From NCBI GenBank assembly GCA_022266195.1, contig WHVY01000001.1:11904001-11968000 (forward strand): a stretch of 64,000 nt of DNA, written 5' to 3'. Below the pieces are notes generated by a model. The model was not told the DNA's origin, searched no databases, and saw nothing but the letters and a program-made list of their open reading frames with translations. The DNA is from Tetranychus cinnabarinus. Taxonomy: Eukaryota; Arthropoda; Arachnida; Trombidiformes; Tetranychidae. Positions within the stretch are counted from its first letter, which is position 1; each line of letters starts with the position of its first letter. Of the stretch, positions 47,826 through 58,982 are shown piece by piece. Both the position numbers and the translations under genes were made by a program.

Positions 47826-48860
47826 TTAACAAACCCAATCTTTCGGTTCTTTCAAAACATTCATCAATTTATCCTCATCACTTCCATTAACAGGTTGGTG
47901 CATGTATTCCCAAGAAGCATGCAGTGGAAGTGAAATCAATATACTTTCGATTCGCGCTCCAGGAGTGAAGAAACCAAATTTAGTTCCACGATCGTAAACC
48001 AAATTGAACTCAACATATCGGCCTCTTCGCAGTAGCTGCCATCTTCGATTATCGGGTTGATAAGGCTTTAAGTAATTTTTTTCAACAATCGGAATGTAGC
48101 AAGGAATCACAGTTTCTGCACAGCTTTGTATGAAATTGAAACAATCGTTTAGGGAAGGTTTATTCAAGTCATCAAAAAATATGCCACCAACACCGCGACG
48201 TTCCCCTCGGTGTTTGATAAAGAAGTAGTCGTCACATTCAGCTTTAAATTTAGGATAGTAACTTGTATCATGGGCATCACAGGCTGTTTTCAAGGAACGG
48301 TGAAAATGCCTGAAAGTATCCTCATCATAAGTATAAGGTGTTAAATCGGTTCCACCGCCAAACCACCATTCAGTCCCATGTTGTCCCTCTATCTCAAAAT
48401 AGCGATAATTAAAATGAACTGTAGGAACGTGAGGGTTTTTAGGATGAATCACTGAGCTGATTCCAGCCGCAAAGAAAGGCAATTCTCGTCCTTCATCCAA
48501 CTGAATATCCTTATGCTGTTTCTTCATCTGAGCAACAGCCTCTTTGCTTAGCTTTCCAGTGACCACCGAGACATTAACACCAGCCTTTTCGAATACCTGA
48601 CCATCCTGTAAGACACAAGATATTCCTCCACCTCCTTCCTTTCTCAACCATCTATCAGCAATAAATGAACTAGCAGGAGTAGAATCAGATGATTTCTTTT
48701 CAAAAGCTTCCAAGGCGAGACAAAACTTTTTTTGAATTTTCAGGATAAACACTTCAAAAATACTTCGAACCGAAGTAGGGTTGGCTTTCAATTCATCTAA
48801 TGATGAAATGGGTTCAGCCATGAAAAAATCACTGGTCAAATTTTGGTCAACTGGATCCAT
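47826..48860 (-). CDS. CPOX: Oxygen-dependent coproporphyrinogen III oxidase
   Basis: Intronless 344-aa protein that oxidatively decarboxylates coproporphyrinogen III to protoporphyrinogen IX in haem synthesis. Family blocks are intact: GGGGISCVLQDG (76-87), HFNYRYFE (149-156), WWFGGGTDLTPYT (165-177), ECDDYFFIKHRGERRGVGG (208-226) and RRGRYVEFNLVYDRGTKFG (278-296), with the C-terminal LPLHASWEY. Length equals the mature mammalian enzyme; the first 30 residues (MDPVDQNLTSDFFMAEP) are acidic and do not look like a mitochondrial presequence, so the protein may be cytosolic as in yeast. The ATG at 48860 is the only sensible start. It converges on TAF4. Confidence 0.96.
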   Translation of the reverse strand: MDPVDQNLTSDFFMAEPISSLDELKANPTSVRSIFEVFILKIQKKFCLALEAFEKKSSDSTPASSFIADRWLRKEGGGGISCVLQDGQVFEKAGVNVSVVTGKLSKEAVAQMKKQHKDIQLDEGRELPFFAAGISSVIHPKNPHVPTVHFNYRYFEIEGQHGTEWWFGGGTDLTPYTYDEDTFRHFHRSLKTACDAHDTSYYPKFKAECDDYFFIKHRGERRGVGGIFFDDLNKPSLNDCFNFIQSCAETVIPCYIPIVEKNYLKPYQPDNRRWQLLRRGRYVEFNLVYDRGTKFGFFTPGARIESILISLPLHASWEYMHQPVNGSDEDKLMNVLKEPKDWVC

Positions 48861-49913
48861 TTTAAATTAGAAAAAAGAAACACAAAATGTAAACAGTGAA
48901 GAAAGAAAACCTAGGTTTACTTAATTGTAGGTGCACTTGACTGGAGTAACTCAAGTACCTCCTTAAAACGGGGATAAAAATAAACAAATCAAAATGAGGG
49001 GTGAAATGTTAAATGACAATCGTAATTATTAAAACACATAAACATGTTTTTAATTAAATTGTAATGTCGAAATTGCTTTTCAAAGTTAATCAAATCATAC
49101 GAGAAGCTAATAATTTGTATTCATGTTGACCTAACAAGGCAATAACAAATGGTTACCCTATGGATGTTAATACATTAAGCTTACTGTGAAACCCTTTCCA
49201 ACAAGAATTAAATGATTGTTCACAAGTGAGATTTAGTTAATAATAAAATTGATGATAACGATGATGATAGAGTAGCCTTAAAAGTAAATTTTGAGGCCAA
49301 CAATATTAACCCTTAGGGTAACTTGTTTTGAAACAGAATCAAATCTAAAGTAAAGCAATTCACATCTTATACGGGTTTCATTTCGGACGATGATAATCAC
49401 CCCTTCATGATCATCCTCTTTTTTAACCGAATCTTAGCCACATCAAAGTCAAGGTTGGACTAAATGGATGCTAATATCAAGAAATCATCATTCTCATCTC
49501 TTCTGTTGACCCATTGATCAAGTTTCATCTTCAGTTTGATTTTAAGTTTTGAATGTTTTCCTAGTCAACAATAATTTAAATTTTGTTTCGATTTGTTTAC
49601 ATTTGAATTGTTGAACTTGCTTTTGTGTCTTAACAGCGTAAATAAATATGGATTACAGATTTTAATTCATCAACCCTTGGATGACCAATGGATTTAAGTG
49701 ATTTCCCTTCAATACAGATTTCAGTTTTCATCTTAAACTAAATTTGAGTCAACTTTACTCGATTTCTAGTGAACTTGGAACTTCATTTTTCTTCAGACTC
49801 TTTGACTTTCATTTTCAGCAATCTAATGTGCTCAACAGCCCAAAATTTGTGAATTCAAAAACAACAAATAGATCGGATTTTCAGATCGAGGTTAACAGTT
49901 GAACAAGGACGAG
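48861..49913. other. Intergenic region between CPOX and a secreted-protein gene
   Basis: About 1 kb, AT-rich, upstream of both divergent genes. No coding sequence, RNA gene or strong repeat is visible. Confidence 0.4.
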
Positions 49914-51141
49914 ATGAAGTTCACCATAATTTTATTTGTATCTCTGCTTGTCTGTGCTTTTTTGATTCATTCAAACGATTGTGCGATCAGAATTTCTCGG
50001 AGAAAATTGAAATTGCTCAAAAAATTGGCAGTCATTCTTTTCCTCGGAAAGAACAGGAAAATTTATACTGTGCCGTTTCCTCTTCCATTACCATTGCCGT
50101 AAGTTTCCAACGAGAACTAAAACCCAAAACCTAAATTTCTTCAGAGCAGTAAATTTGGGTCAATACTGACCAATATTGGAAATGATGAAAGTCAATTTAG
50201 AGATTTATTATACCAATGAACGAAAATAGTGATCAATCACTTTCTTTGAATCCTTTTATTATTACTAAATCAGGGACAAATAGGCTGAGGTCTGATAACG
50301 GTTTATCAAAGTGATTTGAAACCGATTGAGAGTAAAGTCTTTGATCGACTCAGGCTAATAGTAAAGTTCAATGTTGTTAAATTTAGAGGCAATTTTAGAT
50401 AGTTGTGATGTTAATGATGATGTAGATTGTGTGAAAGTGTAACATTAACCAAAACTAGGATAACCTTTTCAGGTATAAACCTTTACAATCAGTGCGCCGC
50501 ATTAAACCTGAAATTCATTCTTCATCATCTTTTCACCATCAAATTAGATGATCTACATTTAATTGAGGCTAGAGACAAAACTGTTTACCTCTCTAAATTA
50601 CATCATGTAAAAGTAAAAACAATTTCATTCATTAAACAGACAATGTTCTATTAATATGACCTCTAACTAACCCTCAATACGAATTATCAAATTGGTCCTT
50701 TCTCATGAAATTAATTTTCTCTCATTTCGTTGTTCTCTCACTAATCAAACTTGCTGCTATTAGTTGATGCACATTAATTGACAAATATTTATTTTCACTT
50801 TTGCTTTACTCTTTCATGTATTCAGAGTAATTAACAAAGTACAACCAATAATTTATCGCCAGCGAGTTCCTTATCCAGTTGAGGTTCCTGTTCCTGTTCC
50901 ATATGCTGAGCCAGTTCCATATCCAGTCGAAGTACCAATAGATGATCATCCATATGATGATTATTCAGATGATGAGGCCGATGCAATGGAAACCCGTGGA
51001 TATGGTTATGGTTCCCCAATTAATAACAATAATATAAACAGATATCATCAACCACAGTCAAGTAGAGTGAAAATATTCACAAAAAGACTACCGAAAAGAT
51101 ATGATCAACAATATCCAAACCAGTTGAAGAGATCATTTTAA
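49914..51141 (+). CDS. Secreted Pro/Val-repeat protein of unknown function
   Basis: Two exons, 49914-50098 and 50826-51141, joined in phase 2 (CC/A making Pro), give 166 aa; the 727-bp intron has a GTAAGT donor and TATTCAG acceptor. Residues 1-24 (MKFTIILFVSLLVCAFLIHS) form a signal peptide. A basic stretch (RRKLKLLKK) follows, then proline repeats spanning the junction (PFPLPLPLP, later VPYPVEVPVPVPYAEPVPYP), an acidic DDYSDDEAD segment, and a C-terminal half with several KR pairs, including KRYDQQYPNQLKR before the final SF. This resembles extracellular matrix, cuticle or silk-like small proteins; processing at the KR pairs as in a peptide precursor is also possible. No family is recognised. 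Confidence 0.75.
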
Positions 51142-52539
51142 ATTGCTGAAAGTATTTATTAACTTATTCAAGCCTCTATTTAGCTAAAATTAGTGATTAT
51201 TAGAAACGATTAATAGTTGAAATGATAGAGCAAATTGTCGATGTAAGGAATGGATTGCAATAGCATGTAAATTAAACTTACAATTACAATGATTACTAGT
51301 GATTTAATAAAATAATATGAACTTTCGTCTTTTTCTTGTGTACAAAACCGATTAAGGTAAGTGAAGTTGTTCAATATTGAAGCATGATTGGACAAGGAAA
51401 AACAGCAAAAATAAAGTCAAAACAAACTGGAACGAGACAAAAACAAGGAAACGAGATAATGCCACGGAATTTTAACGCATTGAAATTATATGAAAATCTA
51501 TTCAATAATTTCCAATTCAATTTAATTCTACAAATACTTGAACTTTTCTTTTTTCCTTCAACAATTGTAGCTGTCTTCAACTCCTTTCAGCTTTAACTGT
51601 ACAACTTCAGTTTTCCCTGTGCCTTGTAAATGGTTCTGACCCAGATGGCCAGAGGGATGAACCAACAGATTAAGTGTATTATCTGTTTGGATTCACCCTG
51701 ATCGAGTATTTCTGCTGAGATATCGGTATTTATTGTCTAGCGTAAACTATATTTGTTTAGTTGCCCTTCAACCTTCTACTCTTTTTTACATTATTTTGAC
51801 GCAATTTATCTTGTAATAGCAATTTATTTGTAGTATATTTAAAATTAAAAATAAACAATTAAGATTATTTATTACAAAAGTCCTGAAGAACCTTGATTCT
51901 GATGCACATCTGATAACAAACGTTCAATCTTATCAGAACAGTCTGCTACAGTCACACGACTTGTTATTGACAAGATGTAAAACTAGAGTCGAACTTATCG
52001 CAAATTGATGATAAATCGATTGGATCGATGATTAACTCTTGAAAAGCTGACAATCAAAACAATCCCTCTAATTCATATTATCCTGAAACAATCTGAAGGC
52101 AAAATAAACATTGAGGGTTAGCAGATTATAAATATTGACAATTTTTAACTTGGAACTTTGGATTAACAATGGAGAAAGACTTTTCAAATTGTGTTGATTG
52201 GACCTTCGAATAGCTTGATTGATTAAAATATTATATCAGTAATTGGAAGATAATGCTAATAAAGAAATGTTAAAATAAATTTTATTATGCAACGATGATT
52301 AAAAATGTATGTAAATTTATTTTCTGTAAGAATAGTGAAGATGTTATTCAACGAGAAATTGCTGTGAGTTTCATTTCAATTTACACTTTTGTTATGTAAA
52401 ATATTTGACCGTTTGACTCTTTAGGTTTTCGTATCAATTTAATTTTGATAGTAACGTTTTATTTTTTAATTTTAATATTTTATTTCGATAAGTTCTCAAA
52501 ATTAAAGCTATCAATTTATTTACTTTAAACGTATAAAGC
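51142..52539. other. Intergenic region before sorbitol dehydrogenase copy 1
   Basis: AT-rich. The last 200 bp (about 52330-52535) resemble the 3' flank of dehydrogenase copy 2 (58790-58980), so they belong to the duplicated unit. Overlapping frames on both strands at 51371-51596 are unsupported. Confidence 0.4.
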
Positions 52540-53870
52540 TTATTTATTATGTTTTGGTGAAAGTAATATTTTAACTCCTTGGCCCTTCTTAAGAGCATCG
52601 AAAGCTGTTTGATAATCCTCTAAGCTAATTACATGACTGATCAAACCTTTGGCATTAACCCGTCCACTGGAGATGAGATCAATAGCAGTTGGGAATCTAT
52701 TCAAGAAGATAATGGTTATCAATTCAATTGATTTTCTCATAAAATTATATTGCGAGTTACTTACGTATTATTGAACCGATTAACACCAATAAGATTTAGC
52801 TGCTTTATCGATGCAATAGTTAAATCAACACTAGATAAGCTCGCGCTTAATCCTTGCAATAAAACTTTGCCACCCCTTTGGGCTGTCAAAATACATGTAT
52901 TGATACATGCACCAACACCAGTACAATCTATCGTGACATCAGGTGGTCCACCCATTATTTTCTTGACCTTTTCAGCAATCTCTTCCGATGTTTCCCCAGG
53001 AGTGGTTAACAATGTGTAATCTGCTCCTAGAGATTTGGCAATGGACAAACGTTTTTCATTTAAATCAGTTATGCATATTTTGCCAGCACCGAAAGCCTTG
53101 GAAACCATCAAACATAGTAAACCAATTGGACCAGCACCGGTGATAAAGATTGAATCATTTCCCTCTAACTTGGCTCGTTTTATTGCCCAGACAGCACAAG
53201 CAACTGGCTCAACCAAAGCACCTTCTTCGAGTGTCATGTTTTCTGGTAATCTGTACAAAGTAAATTTTATTAAATGTCTGAAATCTCTAGTAAAAGTCCG
53301 AGTTCAAGAGCTAAAGACTGTGAAAAATGGAAACTGGGATTTCATACTTATGGCACAAAATAGCAGGCCAAACATTGGTTGATCGGAAGAACCCATTCTT
53401 ATTTGCTCCACAACTTGATACATCACCATAGGGACACAAATTATTTGATCCGATTCGACAGAAATCACAGGTCCAACAGGGTTCATGTGGTTCAATACAA
53501 ACTCTATCACCTGGCTTGACGTTGGTTACTTTGGATCCAACTTTGATAATGGTTCCACTTGCTTCATGGCCCATAATTGCGTTCTCTTTGGCTTTGAATG
53601 GACCGATTCTACCGGAAAGGTGCCAATGAAGATCACTGCCACAAATACCACAAGCAGCTACATCAATCAAAACCTCTAAACAAAATAAACAAAAACAGGG
53701 TTTCACACTTACTTTAATATGACGATTCAAATGGATGAGCTAGAAAAAAGTTATTATATACTCGATGATTTTTTAATGTAATTACCTGTTTCGGATGGCT
53801 CATCATCTTTCTGGTATTCATCGATACGTAATTCATGTGGCTTTACAAATACTAAACTTTGCTTAACCAT
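52540..53870 (-). CDS. Sord: Sorbitol dehydrogenase-like enzyme, copy 1
   Basis: Four exons, 53870-53786, 53675-53348, 53250-52765 and 52696-52540, give 351 aa in consistent phase. This zinc-dependent medium-chain dehydrogenase family oxidises sorbitol and related polyols to ketoses. Catalytic-zinc ligands are C40 (CGICGSDLH), H65 and E66 (GHEASGT). C95, C98, C101 and C109 (PCWTCDFC...LC) form a structural zinc lobe, which the vertebrate enzyme lacks but many family members keep. The Rossmann motif is GAGPIG, and CITDLNEKRL has the Asp that favours NAD(H). The protein matches human SORD along its length, ending GQGVKILLSPKHNK. It is paralogous to the gene at 58983-60470, with identical exon sizes (85, 328, 486, 157). 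Confidence 0.95.
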
Positions 53871-55338
53871 TGTTGAAATTTTACTTCACACTAGTCCAAC
53901 GTTTTGATTGTTAAAAAACAGATAGTTTACTGAAAATGGTCCAAAGAAAACTTAATTTATAGCAGAAAAAGATCAGATTATCTCAGATGATGGAGAGGAT
54001 AATATTGGTAAAACAAGATTCTAGGAAGTCAAAGAGAATTATCATTGGCTTAGAGCTTGACATGAAACTCACCCGACATGAATTGTAGTCCCACTTATTC
54101 CATGAAATATTTTTTGTTGATAAAGTATCGACTAATCCAGGAAAAATTCCTCTCTAGATTATCGATATTGATTGCTCGTTTCATTTGCTGTTTCAGCGAT
54201 TGAAACGAGACTCACAGATTTCGCTCACTGATGGACTTTGGGGAATGTCAATTATCAGCCGAGATATTGTCGTCAAGCTGTAACAAATAACACAACCAAT
54301 CACTCCAATCCTTATTTGAAATTACACAACAATGAAAAGTCCCTATTATTGGTATATCAAGGTTTTCTTTGATTTTACTCATCAGAAAAACTCTGAAAGA
54401 TAAAGGATAATCAATGAGAAATGATAAAAGTCAGTGGGGCCTTGATTAATCATTTTTCTGAATAATCTGTGCAGTCTGTACAAAAAGAATAGCGTTTCTT
54501 TCTTCCACATCAATTTTCTGTTCCATTTTTAATTTCACTCCTTAAGAAGATTCTTATTAAAAATTAGTAATAAAATTAAAAAAGCTAAAGCTTATCAAAT
54601 GAAAAATTGTATTTATTTCTGGTGGTAACACGTTAACCATTACAAAAATGTATTTCAGTTTCTAAATGGCTAACTTGATCTTGTGCATAACTTAGCATAA
54701 TTTTATTTCTTGCAGGTTTTCAATGGGAATCCATAATGTTTTTATACCAATTTGACCATTTTCATTTATTAAGTTATCAAATTTTAATTCAAGTTAAATA
54801 AATCTTTTCAATTTCTGATTCGAATTTTGGATTTTTTCATTCTTTAATGAATTTATTACTACTCAAAGTCCTAGCTTATGTTCAAGCAGTCACTCTATTT
54901 TGATATTTTGTCTGAGGAGGTCGATGCAGCAGATAACTTTTATTTACACGTTTTCATAACAATATCATTTTTTCGCACGAGTCTCATTGATTTTAATCTA
55001 GCTAGCCATAAAAACGCTATGCTGAGATTATGTACTGATTGAGCAATTAAGCAATTATGTTAAATACTATTAATTTGATTGAATTGATTAGATATTATTG
55101 CAAGGAAATTCAGATAAATCCGAAGCACAATTCATTTGGATGATTTGTTAATTGATTATGTCAATTCTTTTCTTATTTCACTGTTCATTAATTGTACAAT
55201 TTATCAGCATTCATTCAAAATATTTAAACGATTAAAGTTGCGGCTGATGAGTAAGTATTTGAATGAATGGTATTACATTATTTTAAACCGGTCACTGAAA
55301 TCATTATCTTACCAGGCCAACCCAAATTCGGAGTGAAA
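53871..55338. other. Spacer upstream of dehydrogenase copy 1
   Basis: AT-rich without coding sequence. Around 55010-55085 it shows similarity to 61105-61175, the equivalent position beside copy 2 (shared AACGCTATGCT-like and GAGTAATTAAG-like words), so the duplication extended through this spacer. Confidence 0.4.
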
Positions 55339-55833
55339 ACATGTTTAAATCTTGACTACTCGCAGTTGTATGCAGTTATGAAAGGCAATAAGCCCGACTT
55401 TCATCAATCAATGTCTCTTGACAAATCTCGTGAGTTGTATCAACTTTTCCTCGAAAAATTGAAGAAAAGCTACGATCCTGATTTGATTAAAGGTACAGTT
55501 TAGTTTTTTTCTTGCTTACCAACTTACTGCTAGAATTTATCATGAATATCTATCTTTTTGTTCTAGAGGGACGATTCCAGACAGCTTGTCATGTCAATAT
55601 TGTTAATGATGGTCCAGTCACAATTTGTTCTCAGGTATTCTGATACAATTCTTAATTCAGAAAACTGTGTTAATAATTCCATGTTTAAATCTTGCCTACT
55701 CGCAGTTCACTCTGTATGCAGTTCTGAAGGGCAATAAGCCTGACTTTCATCAATCAATGTCTCCCGACAAATCTCGTGAGTTGTATAAACTTCTCCTCGA
55801 AAAATGAAGAAAAGCTACGATCCTGATTTAATT
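55339..55833 (+). pseudogene. Shuffled DTD1 exon fragments
   Basis: Part 1 (55339-55631) copies intron 3 end, exon 4, intron 4 and most of exon 5 of the intact DTD1 at 61681. Part 2 (about 55632-55833) copies the last bases of exon 3, intron 3 and exon 4. They meet at ACAATTTG/TTCTCAGG, a junction with 2-3 bp microhomology. Part 1 has lost six bases at the start of exon 4, removing the Phe-Thr of the conserved SQFT site; part 2 has lost one base, giving GAAAAATGAAG and an early stop. Exons 1-2 are missing. The similarity to the intact gene is otherwise very high, indicating a recent event. Confidence 0.9.
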
Positions 55834-55834
55834 A

Positions 55835-56739
55835 GGCAACTAAACCATTGATTGATGCTGTCCAAAACTTTACTGCTTTTGCCTCTTCAGATGAGTTTGC
55901 TAGAATCCCAGCTCGAATAAGCGACAAAGCTCGCTTAGCCCAGTTACCTATTACTAGACTTGTGACTCTTTCTGTAATCTTTTAAATACTTCGAAGGTTT
56001 CAATACTGAACCAAGATGGACCTTCATGAACCAAAATATCATCTAATGGAGAGTCGGTTGATTCATCGATTGCTTCGTTGATTGCGTCTCTTCGAGAAGC
56101 TGCACCAGGTCAGAAAGAATGTGATATTGCTATTGAAAAATTACGTCGAAATATTAGGGAACTTGACTCTTCAGGAATGAGCTTAATGAACCAAACTTTA
56201 TCCACTAGAGCTGATCACTCGTTCAAAACTTAAATGAAATCGCTGATAAAATTGACCCTCCTCGAGTGACTGGTAAATGCGAAGCTGAAAGCTTAGGTCA
56301 CCGAGTGACTGCATTTTCAGCATATTTTGACTCATTAATCGATAATACTATTGGAGCTGTTTCGAAGGTAACTAATGGAAGAGTTCAATCAAATCTATTA
56401 AGTCAAACTAAAACAGTTTGTGAATGTGGACTGCAAATGCTCTATGCAGTTAAAGAGGCCGGTGGAAATGCTAAGAATACCAGTTCACATGCCGATATTA
56501 ACGAGGCTGGAGAGTGTTTGAAAGAAGCTATAAATGATTTGTCACACACGCTACAAACAACTAGTCCAGGTGCAGCTCATGTTCCTGTTGTAGTTGACTC
56601 GATTAGCAAATCAATTGGACGAATGGATGAAAGAGCTTCATTCAGTGGTGATCTCATTGACCCTAGTTTAAGTTTCGTTGATTATCAAACACGAATGGTT
56701 AACATATTGAGAGAAATAAATCGAATCGCGCAAGAAATT
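55835..56739 (+). pseudogene. Talin rod-domain pseudogene fragment
   Basis: Conceptual translation in several frames matches the talin rod, around human R9-R10 (roughly residues 1640-1970): KPLIDAV, FTAFASSDEFARIPARIS, SLREAAPGQKECDIAIEKL, GLQMLYAVKEAGGN and SFVDYQTRMV. The frame is interrupted at about 55980 (TTTTAAATAC) and again at about 56225-56235, where ACTTAA must be read as AAC TTA. It ends precisely at a GTGAGT donor (56740), so an intron boundary is retained and the fragment came from genomic DNA. Only a 173-codon piece (56266-56787) stays open. It is fused on its left to the DTD1 fragments. Intact talin would be about 2500 aa and must be elsewhere. Confidence 0.88.
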
Positions 56740-56879
56740 GTGAGTTATATTCAACTAAACTACTTTATTTTGTTTGTTTGTTGCTGAAAAGACACTTTTA
56801 ACACTTTTTGAACAAATTGCAACAAACTGACACAAAATTGACGCAAAAAACAGCTTAAACGGGCTTTCTTTTCTATTTC

Positions 56880-57310
56880 GACTCTGTTAGTTTGTAGAGG
56901 TATGAAAACTGTGTCCATTTGTGCAATCAAAAAGTTTCTCTGCGCAACAGTTCTCGAGAAAATCGAGGTCAAAGTCGAAACTTCGTTAGCCTTTTGTACC
57001 ATTATGAGAGCAGATTTTTTCATAAAACTTATTGTCATGATCTAATTTTTGATTACCAACTTGCAACTGAACTCATTTTGCAAAAAAAACTTTTCTGTTT
57101 TCTGTAAAACAGATCACTTCGATTTTTAGTTAAACCGACTTATTCCTGTGGCCGCAAGAGTTAGCGAGCTTCAACTCATTATTGGTACATAAAAATTGCT
57201 GTTACACATCATGGGTTGGTTATTTTTTTCATATCACCAACGATTCTCTTGATTTTGGCCATCGGCCTGAAAATTTCGAACCAAAATATTTCGAGAATGA
57301 CATCACCTAA
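56880..57310 (-). repeat. Dispersed repeat family R, copy 1 (inverted)
   Basis: The reverse complement aligns with the copies at 57581 and 58245: ATTCTCGAAATATT near its start, GGCCAAAATCAAGAGAA, TCGGTTTAACT-AAAATCGAA, TTTTGCAAAATGAGTTC, TTATGAAAAAATCTGCT and CGATTTTCTCGAGAACTGTT in the same order. The open frames seen in the copies are incidental. Confidence 0.8.
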
Positions 57311-57580
57311 GATCCCCATTCTTCCAGTAAACATTTGATTTCATTACTGGCTGTAATATAATATGATTGAATGCTGAATAAAATCTGATCTGACTCAATA
57401 ATAATGCACATCATTCTACCACTCAAGATTTTGCTTTTAATTTTTAAACATAGTCTCAAATCTGTCAACACAAGTTATAAAATGATCTAACCTTTTTTGC
57501 AGGATCTTCAATAATTTAATACTTCAACATGTTATTGCCCATGATAAAATCTAATGTTTGATGTGATAATAATGATTTTA

Positions 57581-58010
57581 GGTGATGCTATTCTCGAAAT
57601 ATCGAGGCTCAAACTTTTTAGGTAAATGGCCAAAAACAAGAGAACTGTCATTAAATTGGAAAAAGTATTTGATTGTTGATGTGTGGCATCAATTTTTATC
57701 CAAGAATAATAAGTTTCAGCTATCTAACTCTTCAGGTCACAGAAATAGGTCAGTTTAACTGAAAATCGAACTTATTGATTTGTTCAGAAATAGAAAATTT
57801 TATTTCGCAAAATAAGTTCGTTTTCTAGGAGGCAATCAAAAGTTACATGAGAGAAATAAGTTTCATGAAAAAACCTACTTCCATAACCGTACAAAAAGCG
57901 ATCGAAGTTTCAAATTTGACCTCGATTTTCTCGAAAACTGTTTATCGCACGACTTATTTAATAGTACCAATGGACACAGCATTCATGTCCCTACAAATCC
58001 CATTAAGTCT
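57581..58010 (+). repeat. Dispersed repeat family R, copy 2
   Basis: About 430 bp running from GATGCTATTCTCGAAATATC to the region after GATTTTCTCGAAAACTGTTT. It is most similar to copy 3; both share a long identical core ending TTTCGCAAAATAAGTTCG. No coding capacity or terminal inverted repeats were recognised. Confidence 0.82.
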
Positions 58011-58244
58011 AAACTCTCAAAACAAATGTTCGAGCCTTTGGCATCACTCTTTGCATTTCATTTGCAAGTTTAACCAGAAAATTGGTTTATTTACCAAGAA
58101 ATGGGTTGAGATGTGTTTTGTTTGTTTAATAAGTTGTTTCTCGTATATTTACAAGGCAAAAATCATGACCAAAAAGCGCTAATGGGAAGTTTTTTGATTC
58201 AATTGAATTGTTAATTAATAAAGAGTTAAATGGGTAGAAGAATG

Positions 58245-58690
58245 GTAGTTCTAGATGCTAACATTTTCGAAATATTGAGGTTCAAAGTTTTAAGGCCAAT
58301 GGCCAAAATCAAGAGAAATGTTGATTGATTGAAAAAAGTGTTTAGTCTATGATGTGTACCAACAATTTTCAGTGACAAATAATCAGTTTCAGATTGCTAA
58401 TTCTTACGGTCATAGAATGCGATCGGTTTAACTGAAAATCGAACTTATTGATTTGTTCAGAAACGGAAAATTTTATTTCGCAAAATAAGTTCGTTTTCTG
58501 GTTGATCATCAAAGTTTACTCCAGTAAAATGAAGTTTCATGAAAAAATCTGCTTCCATACTTTTACAAAAATCAATCGAAGTTTCAACTTACAAGTTTGT
58601 TAGAAGTTGGTTTTCTCGAAAACTATTGATCAGAGAAATTTTTAAATTGAAAAAATAACGCAGTTCTTATGTCCCTACAAACTGACAGAG
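58245..58690 (+). repeat. Dispersed repeat family R, copy 3
   Basis: Direct repeat of copy 2 about 660 bp downstream: GATGCTAACATTTTCGAAAT, AATGGCCAAAATCAAGAG, AACTGAAAATCGAACTTATT, then TTTCATGAAAAAATCTGC and TTTTCTCGAAAACTATTGAT. A short insertion separates the last two blocks relative to copy 2. Confidence 0.82.
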
Positions 58691-58982
58691 TCTAAATTTG
58701 AAATAAATTCATTTTCACGCGTGTTCGCTCTTTTGTGTCGATTTGTGTATAAATGTGATGATTGTGTTTATATGTCTTATTGCTAACAACCGTTATTCGA
58801 CGTGAAATTACTTTGAGTTTGCCGATTCATTTCAATTTACACGTTAGTTATGCAAAATTTTTTGACCGTTTATATTGCGACCATTCAATTTATTTTGATT
58901 ATAACGCTTTTCACATTTAATTTTTTGATTTTAATATTTTATTTAGGTAATTTCTCAAAGTCATCAGTTACATATATCAAGC

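Noticed and set aside
57847..58182. 111-codon frame, with a similar frame on the minus strand at 56760-57038
   Set aside because: The similarity between them reflects the nucleotide repeat family R; the reading frames are not preserved in copies 3 and 4.
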